In this document: piece by piece, positions 1 through 5,800 of the stretch
Layout of the letters: the number at the start of each line of letters is the position of its first letter
Position numbering within the stretch: position 1 is the first letter of the stretch
Assembly (NCBI GenBank): GCA_949840855.1
Contig: CATKYP010000013.1
Location: forward strand, 1-11,841
DNA: 11,841 nt
Direction: 5' to 3'
DNA from: an uncultured Bacilli bacterium
Lineage (GTDB): Bacteria > Bacillota_I > Bacilli_A > RF39 > UBA660
The notes under the pieces: generated by a model
Told to the model about the DNA's origin: nothing
Database searches by the model: none
What the model saw: only the letters and a program-made list of their open reading frames with translations
Position numbers and translations under genes: made by a program

Positions 1-87
1 TTTCTTATATTTCATAATATTTAACCCTCTATTACTTCTATCCTCAAGTATCACAGTAATAAATGGTTCATTACCATGATATATCAT
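1..87 (-). CDS. 5' end of an unidentified gene, cut by the window edge
   Basis: A leftward reading frame stays open from the ATG at 87 to the window edge (29 codons); the in-frame codon two before it is a stop. A second in-frame ATG at 15 follows AGAGGG at good spacing and then reads MKYKK. It is probably the true start, because the ATG at 87 has only a distant GAAGGG upstream. The gene lies 34 bp downstream of an excisionase-like HTH gene on the same strand. That order (xis then int) and the lysine-rich start suggest a tyrosine integrase, but five residues cannot prove it. Identity is open. Confidence 0.35.
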   Translation of the reverse strand, partial: MIYHGNEPFITVILEDRSNRGLNIMKYKK

Positions 88-121
88 TTCTTAACAAAAG
101 GACCCTTCTACGGGCTTTTAT

Positions 122-391
122 TTATTTTTCTTTGGCTTTAAGCCAATTGATATATGTTTGTTTTCCATATACCTTTTGATTACCAACATACGCAACAGGT
201 AAGCCTGCTTTAACAAATTTCCGAATTGTCGGTTTTGTGAATCCTGTCCATTCTGCAAATTCATTTAGCTTTAGATAGGGTTTCTTCTCAATACTTTCAT
301 TTAACTCTTGCTCTTTATGAATCATCATGATAATTTGATCACTAATATTTTTTAATTGTTCTGGTGTAAATAATACTTGTAACTTATCCAT
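122..391 (-). CDS. Small excisionase-like HTH protein (89 aa)
   Basis: This is an 89-aa cytoplasmic DNA-binding protein. Residues about 38-85 have the form of a MerR-like or excisionase helix-turn-helix (HTH_17 or DUF771 type). They read KPYLKLNEFAEWTGF, a turn, TKPTIRKFVKAGLP, then a small beta wing (VAYVGNQKVYG) and a closing helix TYINWLKAKEK. The first 35 residues are a polar helix. The ATG at 391 is preceded by AAAGGA at about 10 nt. It is followed at 34 bp by a gene cut by the window edge, as expected of an xis-int pair. It could instead be a small repressor. The fold class is fairly sure; the excisionase role is inferred. Confidence 0.65.
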   Translation of the reverse strand: MDKLQVLFTPEQLKNISDQIIMMIHKEQELNESIEKKPYLKLNEFAEWTGFTKPTIRKFVKAGLPVAYVGNQKVYGKQTYINWLKAKEK

Positions 392-482
392 TTGTTACTG
401 TTCCTTTCTAAACTATTAAAATAAATTAGATGCTCACTATATTTAATATATTGCTAGTTAATTTCTTTGCTTAGCTATACAT

Positions 483-719
483 TTAATTCTGCCTATTCTT
501 CAAGATTGAAATTTCATGTTTTAACCCATTAATTTGCTTTAATAATTCATCATAGGCTTTAGCTGAATAAAATATTCCATCTCGCTCATTGTCCCTCATA
601 ACACTTATTGATAATCGCTTTGCTTCACTCAATTTTCGTGCTTTTTCAAAACATTCTAAAAATGTATCTTCTTTTATACAAATTGTTTGTTCCCATTCAA
701 AATTCGGATTACTAATCAT
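483..719 (-). CDS. Unknown small protein with C-terminal helix (78 aa)
   Basis: I do not recognise this protein. The frame opens at 746, but the ATG at 719 is the best start: it has AAAGGA nine bases upstream, while ATGs at 746, 737 and 728 lie before or inside that site. The resulting 78 aa begin MISNPNFEWEQT. The middle is a polar helix (CFEKARKLSEAKRLS). The end (AYDELLKQINGLKHEISILKN) looks like an amphipathic or coiled-coil helix. There is a faint Phd/YefM-like impression in ISVMRDN...FYSAKAYDELL, too weak to name. It is the first gene of the leftward cluster, ahead of the excisionase-like gene by 92 bp. Confidence 0.55.
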   Translation of the reverse strand: MISNPNFEWEQTICIKEDTFLECFEKARKLSEAKRLSISVMRDNERDGIFYSAKAYDELLKQINGLKHEISILKNRQN

Positions 720-789
720 GTTCTTCATTCCTTTCATGCATATCATAGATAATTTTTAAGCTATTTAATCTCACATAAATTAGTTACTG

Positions 790-825
790 CAATACTTTTC
801 GTATTGATAGTGCGTAGTATATACT
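790..825. promoter_or_regulatory. Inverted repeats upstream of the leftward gene cluster
   Basis: CAATAC at 790-795 and GTATTG at 801-806 form a perfect 6-bp inverted repeat. AGTATATACT at 816-825 is a perfect 10-bp palindrome. Both lie just upstream of the leftward gene starting at 719. A weak leftward promoter (TTGCAG, 17 bp, ATTAAA) begins at the left arm of the first repeat. They are candidate repressor operators; no binder is identified. Confidence 0.35.
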
Positions 826-833
826 TTATTTTT

Positions 834-870
834 CAAAATAAAAAGCGCATACTGTAGAGTTCAAATGCGC
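834..870 (-). terminator. Leftward terminator-like hairpin, possibly of a short RNA
   Basis: GCGCAT at 845-850 pairs with ATGCGC at 865-870. Read leftward, the hairpin is followed by TTTTTATTTT, a rho-independent terminator. No leftward gene lies upstream. A weak leftward promoter exists (TTGGTA at 935-930, 16 bp, TATATT at 913-908), so a ~65-nt RNA from about 901 is possible. That RNA is a guess; the hairpin is seen. Confidence 0.45.
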
Positions 871-871
871 A

Positions 872-970
872 ATTTTACGATATATATTTCCAAGTAACTA
901 TACAATAAATATAGCAAAAAAATTAAAACTACCAACTATTACTAAACACAAAACGAATTTATCGTAAAAT
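872..970. repeat. 10-bp inverted repeat pair and small palindrome in the control region
   Basis: ATTTTACGAT at 872-881 and ATCGTAAAAT at 961-970 are perfect reverse complements about 80 bp apart. Just after the right arm, TGAGA-TTTC-TCTCA (977-990) is a further inverted repeat. The whole block lies upstream of the rightward HTH gene at 1029 and may be its operator region. I see no clear sigma-70 promoter there. Confidence 0.4.
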
Positions 971-1028
971 AGAGGTTGAGATTTCTCTCATATCTTTTCA
1001 CATATAAAATTTATTTTAGGAGGACAAA

Positions 1029-1847
1029 ATGACACTTGATGCAGATCTCCATTTAAAAGACGAATCAGACGAAGCCGCTAAGAAAAAGAGTTTTTTATAT
1101 AAAGAGTGGTTAAAAGTAAAAAAAGAGCAAGGAGGATATTTCCTTCTTGCTAATGGCATTTTACAATATCTGCCTTTATTAAAAAGTTCAGCAGCAATGA
1201 ATTTATATCTGTATTATGCAGAAGTTGCTAATAATAATGGTGGGTACTCTTGGCATAGCATTGCTACTATATCAAAAAAATTGCAAACTAACCCAAGGAC
1301 AATCAATAATTGGAATAAAGCTTTAAAAGCTGCTGGTCTTATTTTAAGATTTTCTGGAGACAAAGGCTCTAATGTAACTCAGCTTTTACCACTTGATGAT
1401 TTTGTCCTTAATGTAGATCATTTAAAAATAGACAAAGTAGAAGAAAAATTAGATGATGCTAAATTTGAATTTAAAACGGTAGTTTCTTTTTATATAAAGT
1501 ACCCAAATATGGATCATAAAATTGTTTTTGCTCATAAAAAATACAGTATTTATGGCCTAAAATGTCATGATACTAAAGATGAACTTAGTTTTTATCGCTA
1601 CATTATATTAGAAGAAACTCTAGAAGGCGATCAAAAATTATTTAAAGATAAAAAATTTAAAAAAGATGTTTTATATTGGAAAGACGATAACAGTTCCGAT
1701 AATAATTCGCTAAGTTTTATTTGTGATTTGTCCAAAGAGGATGAGTTAAGCTATAAAAAAAAGCTTAAATTATGTTTGCAACTAACTAGAAAGGGACTAA
1801 TAAGCGAATATAAAACTGCTAATAAGGAAAAGAAAGTCACATTCTAA
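1029..1847 (+). CDS. Winged-helix / HTH domain protein of unknown role (272 aa)
   Basis: The start ATG has a perfect AGGAGG five bases upstream. Residues 36-106 look like a winged helix: GYFLLANGILQYLPLL, then a helix (SSAAMNLYLYYAEVA), then SWHSIATISKKL, TNPRTINNWNKALKAAGLI and a short strand (LRFSG). This resembles the HTH part of plasmid initiators and regulators in lactobacilli. The remaining 165 residues are lysine-rich and show no motif I know. The gene stands alone behind a repeat-rich leader and ends before a rightward terminator at 2053. It could be a regulator or a divergent replication protein; the sequence does not decide. DNA binding is a fair inference, function is not. Confidence 0.6.
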   Translation: MTLDADLHLKDESDEAAKKKSFLYKEWLKVKKEQGGYFLLANGILQYLPLLKSSAAMNLYLYYAEVANNNGGYSWHSIATISKKLQTNPRTINNWNKALKAAGLILRFSGDKGSNVTQLLPLDDFVLNVDHLKIDKVEEKLDDAKFEFKTVVSFYIKYPNMDHKIVFAHKKYSIYGLKCHDTKDELSFYRYIILEETLEGDQKLFKDKKFKKDVLYWKDDNSSDNNSLSFICDLSKEDELSYKKKLKLCLQLTRKGLISEYKTANKEKKVTF

Positions 1848-1858
1848 TTTGTTATAAT

Positions 1859-2016
1859 AAAAAAATGCACTGGCTACCACCAATGCACAAGATGTCAACT
1901 TAGGAGCTAATACCCTTCTGTTGCGCTTGGCTAGTGGTGTATTGCCATACACCAGAACAAGAGTGCTACCGTTAAGCTATCAGCCTAATTGTTGAATATG
2001 ATATATTCTCTTTTAC
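1859..2016 (-). ncRNA. Structured small RNA with a partly tRNA-like fold
   Basis: A ~158-nt leftward RNA is predicted between a promoter at 2051-2023 and a terminator (TGCATTGG, loop, CCAGTGCA at 1887-1866, then seven T). No worthwhile ORF lies inside it on either strand. Read leftward it has a D-arm-like stretch, TAGCTTAACGGTAGC. Next comes a perfect 8-bp hairpin (TGGTGTAT, loop GGCA, ATACACCA at about 1958-1939), all enclosed by GGCT...AGCC. No T-arm consensus (GGTTCRAATCC) is present, so it is not a normal tRNA. It lies antisense to the 3' untranslated region of the upstream HTH gene and downstream of abiH. Function is unknown. Confidence 0.55.
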
Positions 2017-2022
2017 GGTTAA

Positions 2023-2051
2023 ATTATAGCATGGTTTAGCGACTTTGACGA
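2023..2051 (-). promoter_or_regulatory. Leftward promoter of the tRNA-like ncRNA
   Basis: Read leftward, TCGTCA (2051-2046), a 17-bp spacer, then TATAAT (2028-2023) preceded by TG (extended -10). The predicted start is near 2016, placing the structured RNA directly downstream. Confidence 0.6.
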
Positions 2052-2052
2052 C

Positions 2053-2080
2053 CGCCTAGCTTTTTAGCTGGGCGTTTTTT
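2053..2080 (+). terminator. Rightward rho-independent terminator
   Basis: CGCCTAGC, loop TTTTTA, GCTGGGCG (one G-U pair), then six T. It ends rightward transcription from the HTH gene at 1029 and stands between that transcript and the convergent abiH gene. Confidence 0.7.
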
Positions 2081-2094
2081 GTACTATTAGTAAA

Positions 2095-3135
2095 CTAACT
2101 TTTCTCTAGAGTAAGTCTATCTTTATCTATGAAATTTAGTTGCTTTAAAAAACTTATCTTTTCTTCATCCTTATGAAAGAAAACATTCCATTTAGCTTGG
2201 GGAAATTTTTTGTCTATTAGTTCAAAATATGGAATATCGACTTCACCCAAACTATGTCCATAAATAACTATTTCATTTATTAAAGGCACTTGATTACTCA
2301 AGAATTTCTCCAGTCTGTCAATTTGTAAATTCTTCTTGAAATACTTTTGAGTTATATCTTCTATACACTCATCGAATTTTGCTGATAACTCTTTATCATC
2401 GTAACTTATATTAAAATCATCTAACGATTGTGGTATCTCTCTAGCTTCTTCCTCATCAATAGGAAGTTCTATTTCTCCCAAATTTAAAGTGGTATTTAAA
2501 CTAGGTATAGGATTCTCATTTCCATATATTAAATTATTAGTTTTATTATTATATTCACCATGAACATGACATATGTGATCTCTTGAAATAGCATATAGTT
2601 TTTCCAGTGTATGTGTATAGTTAAAAGTAATATAATAATTTTTATTACTAATCAATAAATTAGAAAGCTTTGGTATTCTTGAAACTTTAGTTAAACATTT
2701 ATCCGCACTTCTAATCATTTCCCCCATTCCCTCACTAAGAAATCGTTTTATTTCTTTGTACCGATTATCTACAATATTCTCAATATCACTACCATCCAAT
2801 GCTTGAGACTGAAATTCATAGAGATTATCAGAAATAGTTAAATCAGTTGAACGCTCTAGAGGATTCACTCCCTCAAAAGGACTAAACTCACTTTGAATTG
2901 GTTCATATGCCCTGTCGCAAATTGCTTCAATTAATTTTTCATCATCACATGTATTTCCAATATAATGCTCAAAATCTTTCCATAGGTCTATATTGTCATT
3001 AAAAAAAGCTTCTGTAACTTGTTCAAAAAGTTCTTTATTATTTTTTTGTAGAATTTCTACTAAATTAGGTTCATAGCTAGTTGGCAATCCATGAGCCAAA
3101 TCAATACCATTACCAAGAATACACAATTTTATCAT
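2095..3135 (-). CDS. abiH: AbiH-family phage abortive infection protein
   Basis: This 346-aa cytoplasmic protein has the hallmarks of the AbiH family, named for a Lactococcus plasmid gene that blocks phage growth by an unknown mechanism. The N-terminus (residues 3-21) is LCILGNGIDLAHGLPTSY, a nucleotide-binding-like GNG-x-DL-x-HG motif. W52 with DFE follows. The centre has TFNYTHTLEKLY (170-181) and HVHGEYN (190-196). The C-terminal part has IYGHSLGEVDIPYF (291-304). All three blocks are family signatures and the length is typical. The ATG has GAGGAG nine bases upstream. The gene stands alone, has its own promoter and is divergent from the resolvase. Family assignment is strong; phage resistance here is inferred. 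Confidence 0.88.
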   Translation of the reverse strand: MIKLCILGNGIDLAHGLPTSYEPNLVEILQKNNKELFEQVTEAFFNDNIDLWKDFEHYIGNTCDDEKLIEAICDRAYEPIQSEFSPFEGVNPLERSTDLTISDNLYEFQSQALDGSDIENIVDNRYKEIKRFLSEGMGEMIRSADKCLTKVSRIPKLSNLLISNKNYYITFNYTHTLEKLYAISRDHICHVHGEYNNKTNNLIYGNENPIPSLNTTLNLGEIELPIDEEEAREIPQSLDDFNISYDDKELSAKFDECIEDITQKYFKKNLQIDRLEKFLSNQVPLINEIVIYGHSLGEVDIPYFELIDKKFPQAKWNVFFHKDEEKISFLKQLNFIDKDRLTLEKS

Positions 3136-3185
3136 TTACATTTACTCCTCGTTATTACTTATAGTTTTTAATTACGGAAATTTTA

Positions 3186-3214
3186 TTAATAAGAATGTTA
3201 CAATTATTCATCAA
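3186..3214 (-). promoter_or_regulatory. Leftward promoter of abiH
   Basis: Read leftward, TTGATG (3214-3209), a 17-bp spacer and TATTAA (3191-3186). It gives a leader of about 45 nt before the abiH start. It lies close to the left arm of the resolvase inverted repeat (3223-3235), so one protein could influence both genes. Confidence 0.5.
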
Positions 3215-3222
3215 CTTAAAAG

Positions 3223-3289
3223 TTTCTGAATAAACCTTCAGATCTTACTATAACAGAGTTAAGCTGTGGTCATAAAGTTTATTCAGAAA
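3223..3289. repeat. 13-bp inverted repeat around the resolvase promoter
   Basis: TTTCTGAATAAAC (3223-3235) and GTTTATTCAGAAA (3277-3289) are perfect reverse complements with centres 54 bp apart. A possible rightward -10 (TATAAC, 3249-3254) lies between them, its -35 position falls in the left arm, and the right arm runs into the Shine-Dalgarno of the resolvase. This layout fits a res-like recombination or autoregulation site. No crossover site is proven. Confidence 0.6.
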
Positions 3290-3301
3290 AGGATTGGTAA
3301 A

Positions 3302-3868
3302 ATGACTGAATATGGATATGCAAGAGTATCAACTAAAGGTCAAAGCCTTGATGATCAAATAAGTCAATTAAAAAAAGCTGGAATCAGTAAAAATAACATT
3401 TACTTTGAAAAGTTTACTGGCACTACTACAAATAGACCTATGTTTGATGAACTCACTAGCAAGGTAAAGAATGGAGATATTATTACTGTTACTAAATTGG
3501 ATAGATTGGCCAGAAATACTAGAGAAGCACTAAATATTCTTGACCCTCTAATGAATAATGGTGTTAAATTCAACGTATTAAATATAGGCGTACTGGAAAA
3601 CTCTACTATTGGTAAATTAGTTAAAACTATCCTTCTTGCTGTAGCTGAAATGGAAAGAGATATGATTGTAGATAGAACCCAAGAAGGAAAAAGATATGCT
3701 AGGCTCCATAAGAAGAATTATCATGAAGGAAGACCAAATAGATTGATTACCCCTCATTACCAAGCAGCCTATGATTATCTTTTAAACCACACTTATAAAG
3801 ATACTTCTAGAGCTTTTAACATTTCTATTTCCACTTTGCAAAGAATAAAGCATCAAATTGAACACTAA
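3302..3868 (+). CDS. Serine recombinase (resolvase/invertase family)
   Basis: This 188-aa site-specific recombinase probably resolves plasmid multimers or cointegrates. The catalytic domain begins MTEYGYARVST with Arg8 and the nucleophile Ser10. It continues with the VTKLDRLARN block (Arg68, Arg71) and AEMERDMIVDRTQEG (Glu118, Arg119, Arg125). A Lys/Arg linker leads to a short C-terminal HTH (QAAYDYLLNHTY...ISISTLQRIK). An upstream in-frame GTG at 3266 would add 12 residues, but AAAGG nine to ten bases before the ATG at 3302 and the conserved N-terminus favour 3302. It is divergent from abiH, with a 13-bp inverted repeat around its promoter. All catalytic residues I can place are present, so it should be active. 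Confidence 0.88.
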   Translation: MTEYGYARVSTKGQSLDDQISQLKKAGISKNNIYFEKFTGTTTNRPMFDELTSKVKNGDIITVTKLDRLARNTREALNILDPLMNNGVKFNVLNIGVLENSTIGKLVKTILLAVAEMERDMIVDRTQEGKRYARLHKKNYHEGRPNRLITPHYQAAYDYLLNHTYKDTSRAFNISISTLQRIKHQIEH

Positions 3869-3880
3869 AATATATGTACA

Positions 3881-3934
3881 AAAACATGACCATATTTTGA
3901 AATTGAAGTAAACATCAAAATATGATCATGTTTT
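3881..3934. repeat. Composite palindrome element 1 (two 18-bp units)
   Basis: Units at 3881-3898 (AAAACATGACCATATTTT) and 3917-3934 (AAAATATGATCATGTTTT) are each near-perfect palindromes. Together they form a 54-bp inverted repeat, centres 36 bp apart. It lies between the convergent ends of the resolvase and RHH genes. It could act as a bidirectional terminator, but the same element recurs at 4381-4495, so a protein-binding site is more likely or additional. Confidence 0.75.
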
Positions 3935-3943
3935 AATTACGAC

Positions 3944-4345
3944 TTACTCATGATCATCCGGTATCTCATAACTATGTTCATTAAATAGGTTACGATTTTG
4001 GGAATCATTCATAAAGTCTATTAACCATTCTACTAATTCCCAGTAAAATTCTTTCTCTTCATTCTCGTCCAATCCATTAATCTGATCTTGAACTCCTTTA
4101 AGACTCTCTATAATGGGATCTAAAGTTAATTGATTAAAATTTCCTTTTGATTTTTCTCCTTGTCCCATAGCTAGGATTTCGCCTAATTCACTCTGAGTTC
4201 TTAACCTAATCGCACCACGAATATATTTTGACCTGTCTCCCCCAGTACTTACACTAGCTAGTTTCTCAATTTTTTCTTTCTCGGCTTTAGTAAACAAAAC
4301 TTTAATATTACTAGTTCTTTTTTCTTCTTCGCTTTTTTTATTCAT
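3944..4345 (-). CDS. Ribbon-helix-helix DNA-binding protein (133 aa)
   Basis: Residues 12-50 fit a ribbon-helix-helix domain: strand SNIKVLFT, helix KAEKEKIEKLASVS, then GGDRSKYIRGAIRLR. The pattern is seen in CopG/Arc repressors, MobC-like accessory proteins and plasmid partition proteins. The remaining 80 residues are acidic and helical (GVQDQINGLDENEEKEFYWELVEWLIDF) and probably mediate partner contact. Shine-Dalgarno GAAGG precedes the ATG. Its promoter (TGGTCA at 4391-4386, 17 bp, TATAGA at 4368-4363) has the -35 inside an 18-bp palindrome that also occurs four more times around the gene, so autoregulation is likely. The role could be copy control, partition or mobilisation; no relaxase or ParA gene is in the window. 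Confidence 0.7.
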   Translation of the reverse strand: MNKKSEEEKRTSNIKVLFTKAEKEKIEKLASVSTGGDRSKYIRGAIRLRTQSELGEILAMGQGEKSKGNFNQLTLDPIIESLKGVQDQINGLDENEEKEFYWELVEWLIDFMNDSQNRNLFNEHSYEIPDDHE

Positions 4346-4362
4346 TTTAAACTAGCCTTCTT

Positions 4363-4391
4363 TCTATAACGTAAATTTTGAAAACATGACC
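4363..4391 (-). promoter_or_regulatory. Promoter of the RHH gene, overlapping a palindrome
   Basis: Read leftward, TGGTCA (4391-4386), 17 bp, TATAGA (4368-4363). The -35 lies in the centre of the 18-bp palindrome at 4381-4398, a classical arrangement for repression by a bound dimer. Confidence 0.5.
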
Positions 4392-4495
4392 ATGCTTTCA
4401 ATTAATACTTTACATCAAATAAATTCACATTTCACCGTTATAAAATATGACCATGTTTTGAAGTTAAAATAAATATCAAAATATGGTCATATTTT
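4381..4495. repeat. Composite palindrome elements 2 and 3 (operator array)
   Basis: Units lie at 4381-4398 (AAAACATGACCATGCTTT), 4442-4459 (AAAATATGACCATGTTTT) and 4478-4495 (AAAATATGGTCATATTTT). The last two are 36 bp centre to centre, exactly as in the element at 3881-3934. A decayed partner of the first unit is visible around 4417-4433 after the shared ACATCAAA. So three ~54-bp copies of one element exist, two of them side by side between the divergent RHH and rep genes. They are candidate binding sites for the RHH protein, and could serve as operator, centromere or part of the replication origin. Confidence 0.75.
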
Positions 4496-4573
4496 AAATT
4501 AATGATTTTATATTTCTAAATCTTATTAACCGCTATATTAATTAGTAAGTGTATACATTTCACCGCAAAGTGG

Positions 4574-4579
4574 TATAAT
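4574..4579 (+). promoter_or_regulatory. Promoter -10 of rep
   Basis: TATAAT preceded by TGG (extended -10). The -35 is weak (GTATAC at 17 bp). It gives a leader of about 80 nt that contains the putative nick site. An 11-bp word ACATTTCACCG occurs at 4427-4437 and again at 4555-4565 in the spacer. Confidence 0.6.
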
Positions 4580-4593
4580 TAAATTAATAAATA

Positions 4594-4640
4594 GATAACT
4601 TTATCAATGATAACTATTTTATCTTGTATATAAGGTTAAA
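4594..4640 (+). other. Putative rolling-circle double-strand origin
   Basis: TTATCTTGTATATAAGG at 4619-4635 is very close to the nick region I recall for pC194/pUB110-type plasmids (TTATCTTGATA followed by ATAAGG in pC194). TTAT and ATAA can pair to expose CTTG in a loop. By analogy the nick would fall between G4626 and T4627. Just upstream, GATAACTTTATC (4594-4605) and GATAACTATTTTATC (4609-4623) repeat and could be the Rep-binding part. It lies in the leader of the rep gene, close to its start. The comparison is from memory. Confidence 0.6.
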
Positions 4641-4666
4641 CAATACACTTATTAAGAGGATTAATT

Positions 4667-5530
4667 ATGATAACTAGTAATAAAAAATCTAACTTTAATG
4701 ATACTGATCAAGTTTATTATTTAGTAACAAATAATCACATTCATTATCGAAAAAATGGTTTTACAGCACATTCTTCTCATATAATAAAGAAAAAGAATGG
4801 ATTATACATAAATAAAGCAACAGGTGAAGTAATACCAAACCCTAAAAAATCAGACTTAAAAATTCAAAATCAACAATCGCTTATACGCTCCTATCGTAAT
4901 TTATTTTACACAATTGAAAATTACGTGGACACCTTTAAGCATAGTGTGACGATAACTTTAGATTATGAAAAACCTCAAACTAATCTAGACAGTCTTAGTC
5001 ACGATTTTGACTGTTTTATCAAGCGCTTAAAACGTTATATCAAAAAAGTATATCCGACATATCATTATGAGTATATAAGAATTAATGAGCCACATGAGAA
5101 TCTTTTTGAAGGGAAGCCGAAATGGCACATTCATTTAATAATATTGGGAATCGCATTTATTCCTATTGAAGATATTCGAAATTTATGGAAACAAGAAGGT
5201 GCCTACATAAAATCATATACAAATCGTAATGGCGAGTCTGCTGCTAAATATTTTTGTGGATTTTTGAATGCTCCTGAGCATACAAAGAGTAAAAATGAGT
5301 TAGATATCAAACGTTCTTCTAAAAAAAGACGACTTAAATACTATACCAGTGGTACTGATTTATTCAGTACTTCCAGAGGAATCAAAACCCCTACGTTCAG
5401 AAGAGGGACATATGGAAAAATAAAGAAAAAATATCCTGGTGAAACCTTGAATGAAGGATCAAAAACTATTGTTATAGATGGAAAAATTGTTAATAGATTT
5501 GATTACATGAACCAGAAATTAATCAAATAA
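4667..5530 (+). CDS. rep: Rolling-circle replication initiator Rep (HUH family)
   Basis: This 287-aa protein nicks the double-strand origin and starts leading-strand synthesis. Motif 1 is HSVTITLDYE (92-101). Motif 2 is KWHIHLIILG with His154 and His156 of the metal-binding HUH, preceded by YEYIRINEPHE (134-144), which carries the usual conserved Glu. Motif 3 is GESAAKYFCGF: Tyr195 after Ala-Lys is the probable nucleophile, with Glu190 nearby as in the pC194 group, where Glu and Tyr lie four residues apart (five here). A late TSGTDLFSTSRGIK block is typical of plasmid Reps. The start has AGAGGA six bases upstream. Length and a pC194-like site in the leader agree. Its 3' end overlaps the terminator of the convergent toxin RNA. 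Confidence 0.85.
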   Translation: MITSNKKSNFNDTDQVYYLVTNNHIHYRKNGFTAHSSHIIKKKNGLYINKATGEVIPNPKKSDLKIQNQQSLIRSYRNLFYTIENYVDTFKHSVTITLDYEKPQTNLDSLSHDFDCFIKRLKRYIKKVYPTYHYEYIRINEPHENLFEGKPKWHIHLIILGIAFIPIEDIRNLWKQEGAYIKSYTNRNGESAAKYFCGFLNAPEHTKSKNELDIKRSSKKRRLKYYTSGTDLFSTSRGIKTPTFRRGTYGKIKKKYPGETLNEGSKTIVIDGKIVNRFDYMNQKLIK

Positions 5531-5558
5531 AAAACAGCGATAGATTTCTCTACCGCTG
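5529..5558 (-). terminator. Leftward terminator of toxin RNA 1
   Basis: Read leftward, CAGCGGTAGA, loop GAAA, TCTATCGCTG (one G-U pair), then six T. The T-tract overlaps the stop codon of rep on the other strand, so the toxin RNA ends against the rep 3' end. Confidence 0.75.
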
Positions 5559-5581
5559 AAATAGCTTCTTTCCGCTGATAA

Positions 5582-5704
5582 TTACTTATCTAGGTAGCGG
5601 ATAGCCTTTTTAATTCCACCCTTAGCCATTTTTTTCAAAGAATGGAGCAGGTGCTTAACGAGCTTATTAGGCACGATCAAAAGAATAATGCACCAACTAT
5701 GCAT
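5582..5704 (-). CDS. Candidate type I toxin peptide 1 (40 aa)
   Basis: A 40-aa peptide is encoded leftward, too short for ordinary gene finding. It starts MHSWCIILLIVPNKL, a short hydrophobic stretch (residues 4-12). A cationic amphipathic segment with eight Lys follows (VKHLLHSLKKMAKGG, then IKKAIRYLDK). It is likely membrane-active, as in small type I toxins. There is a faint Fst-like pattern of an apolar stretch then Pro and Val, but it is not the Fst consensus, and I do not recognise the family. The ATG follows GGAGGTGA, which is folded into a perfect hairpin. Codons 5-10 match, on the opposite strand, the 5' end of a divergent small RNA. Toxicity is inferred. Confidence 0.65.
   Translation of the reverse strand: MHSWCIILLIVPNKLVKHLLHSLKKMAKGGIKKAIRYLDK
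5676..5691. repeat. 16-nt trans-pairing repeat, toxin copy (locus 1)
   Basis: ATCAAAAGAATAATGC here is identical to 5801-5816. In the leftward toxin mRNA it is the complement, lying in codons 5-10; in the rightward small RNA it is the first 16 nt. The two RNAs can therefore form 16 continuous base pairs without overlapping genes. Confidence 0.85.
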
Positions 5705-5719
5705 TGGAGTCACCTCCAA
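5704..5719 (-). promoter_or_regulatory. Shine-Dalgarno sequestering hairpin of toxin 1
   Basis: Read leftward, TTGGAG, GTGA tetraloop, CTCCAA: a perfect 6-bp stem that contains the GGAGG Shine-Dalgarno. Its last base is the A of the ATG. Translation would need this hairpin to open, as in par/Fst-type toxin mRNAs. Confidence 0.75.
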
Positions 5720-5765
5720 CCTGCACTATTTTGTGGAGTGGTTAATTCCAACAATGTGCTCATCT

Positions 5766-5794
5766 ATTGTATCATATTAAAAGTATGTTATAAT
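5766..5794. promoter_or_regulatory. Overlapping divergent promoters of locus 1
   Basis: Rightward: TTGTAT (5767-5772), 16 bp, TATAAT (5789-5794) with extended TG; start near 5801, the first base of the 16-nt repeat. Leftward: TACAAT (5771-5766) with extended TG, its -35 position lying on the rightward -10. The two promoters share the same ~28 bp, so polymerase occupancy should be mutually exclusive. Confidence 0.6.
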
Positions 5795-5800
5795 TAAAAT

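Noticed and set aside
1930..1995. A genuine tRNA gene
   Set aside because: A D-arm-like element exists but there is no T-arm consensus, no proper 7-bp acceptor stem and no clear anticodon arm.
3266..3301. Upstream GTG start for the resolvase
   Set aside because: The extra 12 residues are coded by the inverted repeat and Shine-Dalgarno, and the family N-terminus begins at the ATG at 3302.
5582..5704. A standard Fst/par toxin
   Set aside because: The SD hairpin is similar, but the peptide lacks the Fst consensus and the two RNAs diverge instead of converging on a shared terminator.
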